NCBI GenBank assembly: GCA_000989525.1
Contig: LBON01000004.1
Span: forward strand, 1 to 64,000
DNA length: 64,000 bases
Direction of reading: 5' to 3'
DNA from: a candidate division TM6 bacterium GW2011_GWF2_32_72
Lineage (GTDB): Bacteria; Babelota; Babeliae; Babelales; GWF2-32-72
Below, one piece after another: positions 45,487 through 54,708 of this stretch. How positions within the stretch are numbered: the first letter of the stretch is position 1; the number at the start of each line of letters is the position of its first letter. The notes beneath the pieces were generated by a model. That model saw only the letters and a program-made list of their open reading frames with translations. It had not been told where the DNA came from and searched no databases. A program made the translations under genes and the position numbers.

Positions 45487-46269
45487 TCAGGCCTTTTTCT
45501 TTGTTTCTGAAAGCATTTTATGCTCTTGATCCACAAAATTTAAAAGTAAACCATACCTAGAAATTTGCATATGATAATAATTATCATATTTACTTCCCTT
45601 AACCTTTATTATCAAATCAAAAATTCGATAATAAATATCATCACACTCATCTATTTTTTCTAAATATTCCGAGGTTCCAACGTATTCATAGGCCGCATTT
45701 ACTGAATCTACAAATAAAAATGATAGCTGATCACAAAAGAAAGCATAAAAATCATAATAATCCGCCGAACAATATTCTTTAAATAAATCTTCAAGCGGCA
45801 CACCTAAATCAGCAAAATCATTATTAACAACACTATCTGCTTTAATATCAAATTGATTATTAGTTATAAAATCATGCATAACCTGAAGCTGCTCAATAAA
45901 ATCATTGTAATATTTATAATGCCTATAACTTTCTTTACTGTTACAAAAATAAAACCAAGGTCGTTCTCGTAAAATTTGAACATAAATAGAAAATGAATTT
46001 GTTAAATCATCCAAGCCCATTCCCTCAAGCATGGGTAAAATCCACGAAGAATTTAAATAATATTTTTCAATGTTTTTTTTAAAAATATCTACTTGTAAGT
46101 TTTTTGTTTTTTGTTGCAGCTCAGCAGATGCATCAATCGCATTCGGTAAGCAAATAACAGGTCCCTGTTGTACAAGATTTAAAGATGGCAAAACTTCAAA
46201 AAAACCAAAAAAGACAAAACAACATCCAGCTAAGATTAAACGAATATTCAACATCCAATTAAAAACCAT
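45487..46269 (-). CDS. Exported protein of the four-gene operon, unknown function
   Basis: A 260-residue protein with a signal segment (MLNIRLILAGCCFVFFGFFE, from residue 6). The rest is helical and rich in Tyr, Asp and Phe (ADYYDFYAFFCDQLSFLFVD). The ATG at 46269 follows AGG and lies inside the upstream gene, overlapping it by 11 bp, which suggests translational coupling. An in-frame ATG at 46254 is possible. No known family. Confidence 0.65.
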   Translation of the reverse strand: MVFNWMLNIRLILAGCCFVFFGFFEVLPSLNLVQQGPVICLPNAIDASAELQQKTKNLQVDIFKKNIEKYYLNSSWILPMLEGMGLDDLTNSFSIYVQILRERPWFYFCNSKESYRHYKYYNDFIEQLQVMHDFITNNQFDIKADSVVNNDFADLGVPLEDLFKEYCSADYYDFYAFFCDQLSFLFVDSVNAAYEYVGTSEYLEKIDECDDIYYRIFDLIIKVKGSKYDNYYHMQISRYGLLLNFVDQEHKMLSETKKKA

Positions 46270-47206
46270 CCGTACCTATCTCCCTTAAGAAGATAAACTC
46301 CTGCAAAATGTTCTTTAAAGAATTCAAAACAAGATCAATCTTTACCTGTAAATGATCAAATTTAACAACATCCATTTGTACATCTAAATTAATCTGAACT
46401 AGCAAATTTTCTACAGCTTCAAAATACTGTTCACGCAGCTCTTTACCACGTTTTTTATATACCTCCCAAGTCAACTCATTATCTATAACATAAGACATAA
46501 AGCTCTCAACCCACATTGCCTTGTTAGCCAGAATTAAAGAAAAACTTTGTGTTGAATTTATCAGCTCTTTTTTATCATTTGATTTTTCAAATTCTAATAA
46601 ATGTACTTTTATTTGATGAAATGTTTCTAAAATAAAATCATTCTTATTCAAGTTTTTTTCAACATCATAAGTATCTAAATATTTACAAACCACATTTCCT
46701 GGAGCATCCAAAGCAGCCTTTAATTTAGCTGTGGAAACAAGTACCGCACTGCCTATACCAAACCCCATTGCCTGAATCAAGGAAGAAGAAAACAATGAAG
46801 CACCGGCTTTACCAAATGACTTAGTAGAATTAAAAATCTTACCTACAAACTTAAATGGCTTTGATTTTTGCTCAGAAACTGGTGGAATAGAGTCAACAAA
46901 AAGCTTTGTGTTGTGATTTTGTTTTGCCATAACCTTTAACCAATTTTCAAGCTCTTCTTTAGATACAGATTCAGAGTCTGGCTTTCGGTTAAGAGCCCAA
47001 ATACCGTATCCGATACCACCGATTACGGCTGACCACGTTAATGCGTAAATGCCAAATTTTATATTATTTCTTTTTTTAATTTCACGTTCTATTTTTTGCG
47101 CTCTTAACTTTATTGTTTTTTTATTTAAAAATTGATCAGCGCCAATATTCTGAAAACCGAGGATTGTAGCCAAAATAAAAACAATATACTTATTATTTTT
47201 CAACAT
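46259..47206 (-). CDS. Membrane protein of the four-gene operon, unknown function
   Basis: A 315-residue protein with a signal segment (KYIVFILATILGFQNIG), a basic helix, a membrane helix at about 52-70 (IYALTWSAVIGGIGYGIWAL) and a second hydrophobic stretch (LIQAMGFGIGSAVLVSTAKL, about 145-165). The C-terminal half is helical and charged. No motif recognised. It overlaps the following gene by 11 bp and follows the first gene by 27 bp. Confidence 0.65.
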   Translation of the reverse strand: MLKNNKYIVFILATILGFQNIGADQFLNKKTIKLRAQKIEREIKKRNNIKFGIYALTWSAVIGGIGYGIWALNRKPDSESVSKEELENWLKVMAKQNHNTKLFVDSIPPVSEQKSKPFKFVGKIFNSTKSFGKAGASLFSSSLIQAMGFGIGSAVLVSTAKLKAALDAPGNVVCKYLDTYDVEKNLNKNDFILETFHQIKVHLLEFEKSNDKKELINSTQSFSLILANKAMWVESFMSYVIDNELTWEVYKKRGKELREQYFEAVENLLVQINLDVQMDVVKFDHLQVKIDLVLNSLKNILQEFIFLREIGTDGF

Positions 47207-47233
47207 AAAACAATCTTTCTATTTGGAAGCAAA

Positions 47234-48229
47234 TTAATCTAACATACCTAAACCACCGCTAGATGATTTTGAATAACTATTACCATAAGAAGAACTACCT
47301 GCAGATCTATTTGTTTTTCTTTTGCTCGATTCTCCCAATAGGACCGAAATAGAATAAAAAGCACTATTAATTTTTTGTAAATTGGCCAATAAAATATTTT
47401 TATCTAAATCGGTTCGGCTTTCAGCATTATCAAATAAATTAATTACTTGTCCAATATCTTTTATTATTCGACAAAGATAAAATGCTATATCTTTATCTTT
47501 TGAAACCACGCCCAAAGCAAGAACTGCACCTAAAACATTTTTGTTTTCAGCATTAAAAGCATGCAAATTTATTTTAACATCTTTGCTTTTTGAACCTTTA
47601 AATCTTGCAACATTTACTTTTTTGTTACTATTTTTGTCTCGGCCCAAATAAAGATTTATTTTTTCAGCCAAAACCATTTGAATAAATTCTAAACTTTCTT
47701 TGACACCAGCCTTTTCATCAATCCAAATCGAATCAATTTTTTCATCACCCTCAATTTTTGAAAGACGCTCTTCACGCGATTTACTCAACGTTGTAACTTT
47801 ATTACTGCAATAATTATTAATTATTTCTACCAGATCAGAACGTAAAATTTCAATATGTTCCGAAGCCAAAGCATCTTGCTGATATTTCCAACGATTTTTC
47901 ATCATAGTCAAAATAGCCGCACTACCTTTGACAGGAAAAACTATAATAGCAAAAACTGTTCTAACCAACTCAGCCAAATTATCCGACATTGCATCGCCTA
48001 AAGATGTCCCAAGGCCCTTAGAGATACCTCGGGTTAAATTTGAAACGGCATTACTTTTTATTTGCTTCCAAGAAACATTAGATGAAGCGTCCTCCGCCCT
48101 TTCTCTTTGATAATCTTCCAAGTCATCATAATCAAAAGAAAATGGCCTGCGCGCCGAACGTGCAAAAGAATCAGAATAAAAACCCAATAATAAAATCGTG
48201 ACAATACTTAAATTTAATATTTTTTTCAT
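47234..48229 (-). CDS. First gene of the four-gene operon, exported, unknown function
   Basis: A 331-residue protein with a signal peptide (KKILNLSIVTILLLGFYSDS). It has a Gly-containing hydrophobic stretch (LAELVRTVFAIIVFPVKGSA, about 88-108), a helical middle (KAGVKESLEFIQMVLAEKIN) and a Ser/Gly/Tyr-rich tail (SAGSSSYGNSYSKSSSGG). No family is recognised. AGAGGG lies before the ATG, and a plausible promoter lies at 48265-48293. It opens the operon that runs to 42512. Confidence 0.65.
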   Translation of the reverse strand: MKKILNLSIVTILLLGFYSDSFARSARRPFSFDYDDLEDYQRERAEDASSNVSWKQIKSNAVSNLTRGISKGLGTSLGDAMSDNLAELVRTVFAIIVFPVKGSAAILTMMKNRWKYQQDALASEHIEILRSDLVEIINNYCSNKVTTLSKSREERLSKIEGDEKIDSIWIDEKAGVKESLEFIQMVLAEKINLYLGRDKNSNKKVNVARFKGSKSKDVKINLHAFNAENKNVLGAVLALGVVSKDKDIAFYLCRIIKDIGQVINLFDNAESRTDLDKNILLANLQKINSAFYSISVLLGESSKRKTNRSAGSSSYGNSYSKSSSGGLGMLD

Positions 48230-48264
48230 AAATCCCTCTAATATTTAGTTAAAAAGCCTGTACC

Positions 48265-48293
48265 AGTATACACAAGACTTAAAAAAACTAAAG
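48265..48293 (-). promoter_or_regulatory. Possible promoter of the four-gene operon
   Basis: On the minus strand TATACT (48270 to 48265) matches the -10 consensus at five of six positions. A weak TTTAGT sits about 16 bases upstream. Transcription would start about 30 bases ahead of the ATG at 48229. Confidence 0.4.
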
Positions 48294-48312
48294 CTTTACC
48301 CTAAATATATGT

Positions 48313-48750
48313 TTATTTTTCTATAATAAATGTAACCGGCCCATCGTTCTGCAGCTCAATTTGCATATAAGCACCAAAAATACCGTCATAAGTTTTTTGA
48401 TACTCTGCAGAAAACTTAGAAACAAATTGGGAGTACAAAGCTTTTGCTTTATCTGGCGCCATTGCACCTGTAAAAGAAGGCCTGTTTCCATTTGCACAAT
48501 CACCGTACAAGGTAAATTGAGAAACTAACAAAACCTCTCCACCAACATCTTGAACTGATCGGTTCATTTTACCGGTTTCATCTGCAAAAATTCGCAAATT
48601 TAATATTTTTTTAATAAAAAAATCAAACTTAGCTTCAGAATCTTCGTGATCCAGGCCAACCAACACTAAAAGCCCTTTACCGATTTTGGAAAACACCTCA
48701 TTGTTAACAGATACACTCGCATGTGCCACTCTTTGAATCACAACTTTCAT
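48313..48750 (-). CDS. dtd: D-aminoacyl-tRNA deacylase
   Basis: DTD removes D-amino acids wrongly attached to tRNA. The 145-residue protein shows the family signatures MKVVIQRVAHASVSV, LVSQFTLYGDCANGNRPSF (active-site SQFTLY) and NDGPVTFIIE (the Gly-cisPro dipeptide, with GPVT). The length is normal. Its start overlaps the end of the Idi gene by four bases (ATGA), so the two are translationally coupled. Confidence 0.95.
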   Translation of the reverse strand: MKVVIQRVAHASVSVNNEVFSKIGKGLLVLVGLDHEDSEAKFDFFIKKILNLRIFADETGKMNRSVQDVGGEVLLVSQFTLYGDCANGNRPSFTGAMAPDKAKALYSQFVSKFSAEYQKTYDGIFGAYMQIELQNDGPVTFIIEK

Positions 48751-49271
48751 GCCAATTCATCCGCTTCAAACAATTCAATTAATTTTTCCAAAATAATTTT
48801 AAACCAAGGTGCATATTTTTCTGGATTGTCACCAATATCACAAAGCAAGTCATTCATATCTATCCATACATAAGCCTGAACTTCTTCTGGATTAGGAACA
48901 ACTGAACCATCATAGGTTCCGACAAAAACATGATCAAATTCATGCTCAATTAAATTTTTGCCCAACTTGGCCTTGTAAATAAAAGTAAAAAGTTTAGCAA
49001 TCTCACACGCAAACCCCATTTCTTCTTGCAAGCGACGAACTCCTGCATGCATTGGATCCTCATCTTCTTTTGGATGCGTACATGCAGCATTAGCCCAAAG
49101 GCCAGGAGTATGATATTTGCATTCTGCACGTTGTTGCAACAAAATTTGGCCCTGTGTATTAAAAATCAAAACAGAAACGGCTCGGTGTAAATCACCATCT
49201 ATATGTGTCTGCAATTTTTCTTTATTACCTAAAAAATTATCTAATTCATCGACTAAAACAACTTGTTCCAA
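48747..49271 (-). CDS. idi: Isopentenyl-diphosphate isomerase, type I (Nudix fold)
   Basis: This enzyme converts isopentenyl diphosphate to dimethylallyl diphosphate for isoprenoid synthesis. The protein has the type I signatures: FLGNKEKLQTHIDGDLHRA, LQQRAECKYHTPGLWANAAC with the catalytic Cys, THP, a Nudix-like segment (GVRRLQEEMGF) and EHEFDHVF with the catalytic Glu. The frame opens at a TTG at 49283, but GAGG six bases before a second TTG at 49271 makes that start more likely (MEQVVLVDE). Idi is needed mainly where isopentenyl diphosphate arises by the mevalonate route or is taken up from a host. No other isoprenoid gene lies in the window. Confidence 0.9.
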   Translation of the reverse strand: MEQVVLVDELDNFLGNKEKLQTHIDGDLHRAVSVLIFNTQGQILLQQRAECKYHTPGLWANAACTHPKEDEDPMHAGVRRLQEEMGFACEIAKLFTFIYKAKLGKNLIEHEFDHVFVGTYDGSVVPNPEEVQAYVWIDMNDLLCDIGDNPEKYAPWFKIILEKLIELFEADELA

Positions 49272-49357
49272 AACAAACCTCAAGTAATAAAAGGGATTTT
49301 TAAAGACAACATTTCTAGGGTGCCATAAAAAAAAGCTTTTTTCTAGGTTTATTCAAG

Positions 49358-49396
49358 TAAAAAAATAGGCCCACAACAACCTGTGGACCTATAATT
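49358..49396 (-). terminator. Rho-independent terminator after uvrA
   Basis: On the minus strand ATAGGTCCACA pairs with TGTGGGCCTAT (one wobble), followed by TTTTTTT. Confidence 0.88.
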
Positions 49397-49418
49397 TATT
49401 TTTCTACAAGATCAATAA

Positions 49419-51998
49419 CTATCTATTTAAGACCTTTTGCAGATATCTTCCTGTATGAGAACCCTCTGTCTGTGCAACAACTTCGGGAGTACCTTGAGCA
49501 ACAATTTGGCCACCGCCATCTCCACCCTCAGGCCCCAGGTCAATCAAATAATCAACAGTTTTTAGAACATCTATATTATGCTCAATAACAATCATAGAAT
49601 TACCTTTATCCACAAGTGTATTTAACACTTCTAGCAGTCTTTCAATATCACTGTTATGCAAACCAGTGGTAGGCTCATCTAAAATATACAATGTATTGCG
49701 ACCACGTTTTGCCAACTCATCAACAAGCTTAATTCTTTGAGCTTCCCCGCCAGAAAGAGTTGTAGAGGCTTGACCTAATTTGACATAATCTAAACCAACA
49801 TCACACATTAATTTAAGACGCTTAGCTATCCTTGTGTGTGCTTGAAAAAACTCTAAAGCTTCAAATGCCGTCATATCTAAAACGTCCGCTATATTCTTAC
49901 CTCTATATTTTATATCGAGCGTATCGGAACTATAACGCTTGCCATCACAAGTTTTACACTGCATGGTAACATCAGCTAAAAATTGCATGGAAACAGTAAT
50001 TACACCATCGCCATCACACTCAGCACAGCGTCCATCTTTAACGTTAAAACTAAATTGTCCAACCTTATAGCCTCTTGCATTACTTTCAGGCAAACTAGCA
50101 AAAAGTTTTCTAATTTCATCAAGTACACCCAAATAAGTTGCCGGATTAGAGCGTGGAGTTCTTCCAATTGGGCTTTGATCTATTACAACCATAGTTTCTA
50201 AATGCTCAGTACCCTTAACCTTAGGATCCAAATTCGCCTTCTTTTTTCCTTCAAAATCTCGTTCAATCGCAGGAACTAAAACTTGCATAACCAAAGAACT
50301 TTTACCAGAACCAGAAACACCAGAAATTCCACACAACACACCCAGAGGTATTTCAACATTTAAATTTTTAAGATTATTCTTGCGAGCATTTTCAAGAAAT
50401 AACTTTTCCTTAAACACTCTACGCTTTTTAGGAACAAGAATTGAACGTCTACCAGATAGATATGCACCAGTTAATGAAGATTTATTTTGCGCAACTTCCT
50501 GCGGTGTTCCACAAGCAACAACTTGTCCACCCAAAACACCTGCCATAGGACCCATATCAATTAAATAATCAGATTGTTCCATTGTATCTAAATCATGCTC
50601 AACTACTAAAACTGTATTTCCTTGATCACGCAAAGATTTTAATGTCTCAATCAAACGATCGTTATCTCTTTGATGAAGACCAATACTAGGTTCATCCAGA
50701 ACATACAACACACCACTTAACGCTGATCCTATTTGAGTTGCCAATCGAATTCTTTGACTCTCGCCACCAGATAATGTTCCTGATGTTCTGCTCAAAGAAA
50801 GATACGAAAGCCCAACATTATTTAAAAAAGTTAACCGACTAATAATTTCTTTAACAAGAGGACTTGATATTTCTTGCTCTTTTTCCGGTAAAACTAAATT
50901 TTGAAAAAATTTCAATAAATCCTTAGTTGACATAGCACAAAGTTCATAAATATTTTTTTCACCTACTTCAACCGCTAATGGAATCTTATCAAGACGCTGG
51001 CCATCGCATTTTTTACAAATAATTTCGCGCGCATACCTAGGCCCAAAAAAATCTGGATATCTGGTCTTCCAATAATTTTCATCACCCTCCTGCCAAGGCC
51101 ATTCATGAAACATACCAAGACCATTACATTCTTTACATGCGCCAATTGGCGAATTAAAAGAAAACAACCGAGGTTCAAGTTCAGGAAAAGAAATAGCACA
51201 ATTTAAGCATGTTTTAGATGAGGAATACAAAAAATTAACAGGGCCTACTGAGATTTTACAAACTCCACCCGTCAAGGCGAATGATCTTTCTACGGCTTCA
51301 TGCAGACGATTTTTTTCTTCCAAATTTGCATCAAGCATATCCAAAAGAACATCAATATCATGTTTAAATGTTTTTTTAAGCCCGAGCGCTTTAATTTGAT
51401 CAACCGTTTTGAATTTATGTTGTTCGCCATCAATTAAAAACCTATAAAACCCTTTATTAAAAAGTTCGACCATTTCAATTACAAATTCACCCTTTTTTTG
51501 AACAGCAATAGGCGCGGAAATCACAATTCGCTTATCTTTAAAATTTTTAAGCATCATCTGAGTTATATTTTGAGGATTTTCAGCCTTAATCTCAGCAAAA
51601 CATTCCGGACAATGCGGCTGCCCAACTCTAGCAAATAAAACACGCAAATAATCATAAATTTCTGTTGTTGTTCCAACTGTAGATCGAGGATTTGAGCTTA
51701 CAGTCTTTTGTTCAATAGCAACAGAAGGACAAAGACCTTGAATTGAATCAAAATCAGGTTTTCTTGCAACACCCAAAAACTGCCTTGCATAGGCGGAAAG
51801 TGACTCTGTATAACGCCTTTTACCTTCGGTATAAAGAATATCCAAAGCTAATGTACTTTTTCCAGAACCAGATGGACCTGTTATTATGGTTAATTCATTC
51901 TTTGGCACAGCAACATCAATGTTTTTAAGATTATGCTCTCTAGCCCCAAAAACTTTGATCCAGTCGTTATTTTTTAAATTTTTATTACTTTTTTTCAT
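49419..51998 (-). CDS. uvrA: UvrABC excision repair ATPase UvrA
   Basis: UvrA, with UvrB, finds bulky DNA damage. The 859-residue protein has both ABC ATPase halves: GPSGSGKSTLALD and GVSGSGKSSLVMQ (Walker A), two LSGGE signatures and two DEPxxGLH Walker B regions. Zinc ligands appear as CPEC, CLNC, CKEC, CKKC, CAEC and CKTC pairs. Compared with the usual 940 residues the protein is short by about 65-80, mainly between GACKECNGLG and CKKCDGQRL, so a loop in the first half is trimmed. All catalytic motifs are kept. No SOS box was found upstream. Confidence 0.97.
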   Translation of the reverse strand: MKKSNKNLKNNDWIKVFGAREHNLKNIDVAVPKNELTIITGPSGSGKSTLALDILYTEGKRRYTESLSAYARQFLGVARKPDFDSIQGLCPSVAIEQKTVSSNPRSTVGTTTEIYDYLRVLFARVGQPHCPECFAEIKAENPQNITQMMLKNFKDKRIVISAPIAVQKKGEFVIEMVELFNKGFYRFLIDGEQHKFKTVDQIKALGLKKTFKHDIDVLLDMLDANLEEKNRLHEAVERSFALTGGVCKISVGPVNFLYSSSKTCLNCAISFPELEPRLFSFNSPIGACKECNGLGMFHEWPWQEGDENYWKTRYPDFFGPRYAREIICKKCDGQRLDKIPLAVEVGEKNIYELCAMSTKDLLKFFQNLVLPEKEQEISSPLVKEIISRLTFLNNVGLSYLSLSRTSGTLSGGESQRIRLATQIGSALSGVLYVLDEPSIGLHQRDNDRLIETLKSLRDQGNTVLVVEHDLDTMEQSDYLIDMGPMAGVLGGQVVACGTPQEVAQNKSSLTGAYLSGRRSILVPKKRRVFKEKLFLENARKNNLKNLNVEIPLGVLCGISGVSGSGKSSLVMQVLVPAIERDFEGKKKANLDPKVKGTEHLETMVVIDQSPIGRTPRSNPATYLGVLDEIRKLFASLPESNARGYKVGQFSFNVKDGRCAECDGDGVITVSMQFLADVTMQCKTCDGKRYSSDTLDIKYRGKNIADVLDMTAFEALEFFQAHTRIAKRLKLMCDVGLDYVKLGQASTTLSGGEAQRIKLVDELAKRGRNTLYILDEPTTGLHNSDIERLLEVLNTLVDKGNSMIVIEHNIDVLKTVDYLIDLGPEGGDGGGQIVAQGTPEVVAQTEGSHTGRYLQKVLNR

Positions 51999-52095
51999 TT
52001 TTTCAGTTTAACCCCATATAAATGTGTATAATTAACTACTCAGCCTTCAAAGTATAACAAAAAGATTAACTTTTGAAAATATACTAAAAATAGTC

Positions 52096-52124
52096 TTTGC
52101 AATTTGAACTAAAATCCGTATAAT
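52096..52124 (+). promoter_or_regulatory. Promoter of the tRNA-His/tRNA-Pro genes
   Basis: A perfect TATAAT at 52119-52124 and a weak TTTGCA 17 bases upstream lie about 28 bases before tRNA-His. Confidence 0.65.
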
Positions 52125-52151
52125 AGTTCCTATTCTATTTCTTTGAATAAT

Positions 52152-52228
52152 GGTGAGTATAGCTCAGTTGGTAGAGCATCAGATTGTGGCTCTGAGGGTC
52201 GTGGGTTCAATTCCCACTACTCACCCCA
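52152..52228 (+). tRNA. tRNA-His, anticodon GTG
   Basis: Cloverleaf with acceptor GTGAGTA and TACTCAC, an extra 5' G (G-1) opposite C73 as is typical of tRNA-His, an encoded CCA, D-arm AGCTCAGTTGGTAGAGC, anticodon loop TTGTGGC with GTG, and T-arm GGGTTCAATTCC. Confidence 0.96.
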
Positions 52229-52300
52229 TTTTTTTTGACAGGTTTAATTAAAAAGAACTTGCAGCTCAGAAAAAAAAACGGTAAATTGGTGAGCGTTTGT

Positions 52301-52376
52301 CGGGGTGTGGCGCAATTGGTAGCGCACTCGCTTTGGGAGCGAGGGGTTGTCAGTTCGAGTCTGGCCACCCCGACCA
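52301..52376 (+). tRNA. tRNA-Pro, anticodon TGG
   Basis: Acceptor CGGGGTG and CACCCCG, discriminator A, encoded CCA, anticodon loop TTTGGGA with TGG, and T-arm with AGTTCGAGTCT. It lies 72 bases after tRNA-His, on the same strand. Confidence 0.96.
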
Positions 52377-52410
52377 TTTTTTTATATAATATTAAAAAAA
52401 GGCCCCCAAA

Positions 52411-53445
52411 ATGCAAAATCTCAATCAAAAATTCACAAATTTATTAATTCTTTCTCTTTTAATTTCATCCAATTACATGTTCTCTTTCGATAACGAGCAA
52501 GACTTTAACTCTTACGCTTCATTTGAAAGCCACTCTTCAGAAAGAACTATTGAATTTAATTCATTAGAAATTTTTCAAAATACAAAAACAAACAAAACAA
52601 ATCTCCCTCTTTTAGAAACACACAGAGAAAAAGCCAAAGAAACTATTAAAAATCTAAAAGAACAACTTTCTGATGACCAAATTTTAAAACTCGCTCAGAT
52701 TCTTGAGACAGTCTGCCAAGAAAGTATTTCTGCAACACAATCTTTAGAAAAAAGTTTTAACATGCTGGCTGTTTTCATTACCTCATGGGTCATCTGCCAA
52801 GAGCTTGATATAGCGGACTTAAATGGCACCATAACAACAGAATTTGATATAAAAAATCAAATCCAAGAGCCATACATAAAAGAAATTAAAGATTTCTGCG
52901 ATATAGTGAATAATTTTTTTTCGCTGCAAGCAGAACAAAGAGATGTCACCCTTTCGCTAGAAAAAACAAGCGTTATTTATCCTTTATCAAAAACAATAAA
53001 TAAATTAATAAACATCCCTGCTGAAATTACAAATCAAGAGAAAGAATTTCTAATAAAAATAATCGAATTATTAACGAAAGACATTAACAATATCACAAAT
53101 GTAACAACCGTTATAAAGAAATCTCTAAAAAATGAAACATTAACAGACGCTGACCAAAATCTTCTTAAAGAAAGCGAATCTAAACTAGATGAATTTACAG
53201 TTAAATTCAGCATATCTATTATTATTTTTAAATTAAAAACTCTTATGGCCAAATACCTAAATATATTTAGTGTTCATTTAGCCTTTTATGAAGAATTATA
53301 CAAAGTAGCTCAAGAACGCAATCTTGATACTTCAAACTTACCGCTTGCACAAGATATAGAAAAGCTTCTAGAACAACTAGGCTGCCCTTTGTTAGAAAAA
53401 TGTGAAGAAGGTATAAAAAACGAAACAGAAATGGAAAATGATTAA
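52411..53445 (+). CDS. Exported helical protein, unknown function
   Basis: A 344-residue protein with a signal peptide (FTNLLILSLLISSNYMFS). The mature chain is helical and charged with few aromatic residues; helices such as ETIKNLKEQLSDDQILKLAQ and an acidic end (EEGIKNETEMEND) are seen. No family is recognised. Upstream AAAAAAAGGC lies about ten bases before the ATG. It may be read through from the tRNA transcript. Confidence 0.6.
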   Translation: MQNLNQKFTNLLILSLLISSNYMFSFDNEQDFNSYASFESHSSERTIEFNSLEIFQNTKTNKTNLPLLETHREKAKETIKNLKEQLSDDQILKLAQILETVCQESISATQSLEKSFNMLAVFITSWVICQELDIADLNGTITTEFDIKNQIQEPYIKEIKDFCDIVNNFFSLQAEQRDVTLSLEKTSVIYPLSKTINKLINIPAEITNQEKEFLIKIIELLTKDINNITNVTTVIKKSLKNETLTDADQNLLKESESKLDEFTVKFSISIIIFKLKTLMAKYLNIFSVHLAFYEELYKVAQERNLDTSNLPLAQDIEKLLEQLGCPLLEKCEEGIKNETEMEND

Positions 53446-53610
53446 TTTATTTTAATAAAATATTTCAATAGTCTACAACCAAAATCAAAGATTTTATTCA
53501 ATTAACTAACAAATTTCATTCTTAACTTGTCGAAAAATCAATCCTACTGATAAACTATCGCATAGTTAAAAAAGCTCCCAAATATTCAAACAAAAGATTG
53601 AAAATAAAAT

Positions 53611-54708
53611 ATGTTTTTAATTGATCGCAGATTTTTATATTTTTTCGACTGGAAAAGTTTCTTCACTGCCATGGGGCTTGCTCTAATCGGCCTTATGTTT
53701 GTTTTCAGCGCAACATATAAGCCAGAAGAACCATTTTCAACATTCTTTAAAAAAGAGGTTTTAGGTATCCTTTCAGGTCTTTTTATTTATGTACTTTTTA
53801 GTACACAAGATCCAAAAAATACCTGTCGAATGGGATATTTTGCATTTTTTGCCGTAATTTTATTACTTTTTTACACCAAACTTCGCGGATCGGTCAGTTT
53901 AGGCGGCCAAAGATGGATCAATATAGGTTTTACAAAATTTCAACCATCCGAACTTGCCAAACTATTTTTACCAGCATTTTTAACCTACTATTTTTACACA
54001 CAAAACCAATATCTAAAATATAAACTCAATGACTTCACGGTTCCAATTGTCATTTTAGGTCTCACATTTTTATTAATACTCAAACAACCCGATCTCGGAA
54101 CAGCCCTTATTTTTGGATTTTCAGCCACATTAATGCTGTGGTTCTTAGGACTTAATAAAAAAGTTTTTTTATATGGCGCACTTTTTATGATTATTTCGGC
54201 GCCAGTTATTTGGATGACATTAAAAGATTATCAAAGAAAAAGAATTGAAGTATTCCTTGGTGAAGGAGAAAGCCACAAAGAACGTTACCAAATTGAACAA
54301 TCAAAAATTGCTATCGGCTCTGGTGGAATAGCTGGAAAAGGTTTTTTAAAGGGCACTCAAAACAAACTATCGTTTCTTCCTGAAGGCCGGACAGATTTTA
54401 TTTTTTCAGTAATGTGCGAAGAACTTGGATTCTTAGGCGCACTCTTTGTTTTATTATTATTTTTATCGTTATTTTTACATTTACTTAACGAAATAACACA
54501 AATTAAAGATTTTTTTTCTAAATTATTAGCAATTGGGCTTCTTTCTCCATTTATTTTTTCAACAATCATAAATATTGGAATGGTTATTGGACTTTTACCA
54601 ATCGTCGGAATTCCACTACCTTTAATGAGCTATGGAATCAGCCATTTATGGACAACTTTTGCCTGTTTAGGTTGGATAAATTCAATTATTATGAGAAGCA
54701 AATACTAA
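53611..54708 (+). CDS. rodA: SEDS-family peptidoglycan polymerase, RodA type
   Basis: A 365-residue membrane protein with about ten helices. RodA polymerises lipid II glycans in the cell-wall elongation machinery. GGQRWINIG, FQPSELAKL, KQPDLGTAL and FLPEGRTDFIFSV, with the catalytic Asp in the last, are hallmarks of SEDS proteins. The late GIPLPLMSYG is also typical. The RodA rather than FtsW assignment rests on the N-terminal DWKSFFTAMGLALIGLMFVF and the overall length. No strong ribosome site is visible before the ATG at 53611. The 3' end overlaps the convergent acetyltransferase gene by 27 bp. The presence of RodA and an amidase shows a peptidoglycan wall. Confidence 0.93.
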   Translation: MFLIDRRFLYFFDWKSFFTAMGLALIGLMFVFSATYKPEEPFSTFFKKEVLGILSGLFIYVLFSTQDPKNTCRMGYFAFFAVILLLFYTKLRGSVSLGGQRWINIGFTKFQPSELAKLFLPAFLTYYFYTQNQYLKYKLNDFTVPIVILGLTFLLILKQPDLGTALIFGFSATLMLWFLGLNKKVFLYGALFMIISAPVIWMTLKDYQRKRIEVFLGEGESHKERYQIEQSKIAIGSGGIAGKGFLKGTQNKLSFLPEGRTDFIFSVMCEELGFLGALFVLLLFLSLFLHLLNEITQIKDFFSKLLAIGLLSPFIFSTIINIGMVIGLLPIVGIPLPLMSYGISHLWTTFACLGWINSIIMRSKY

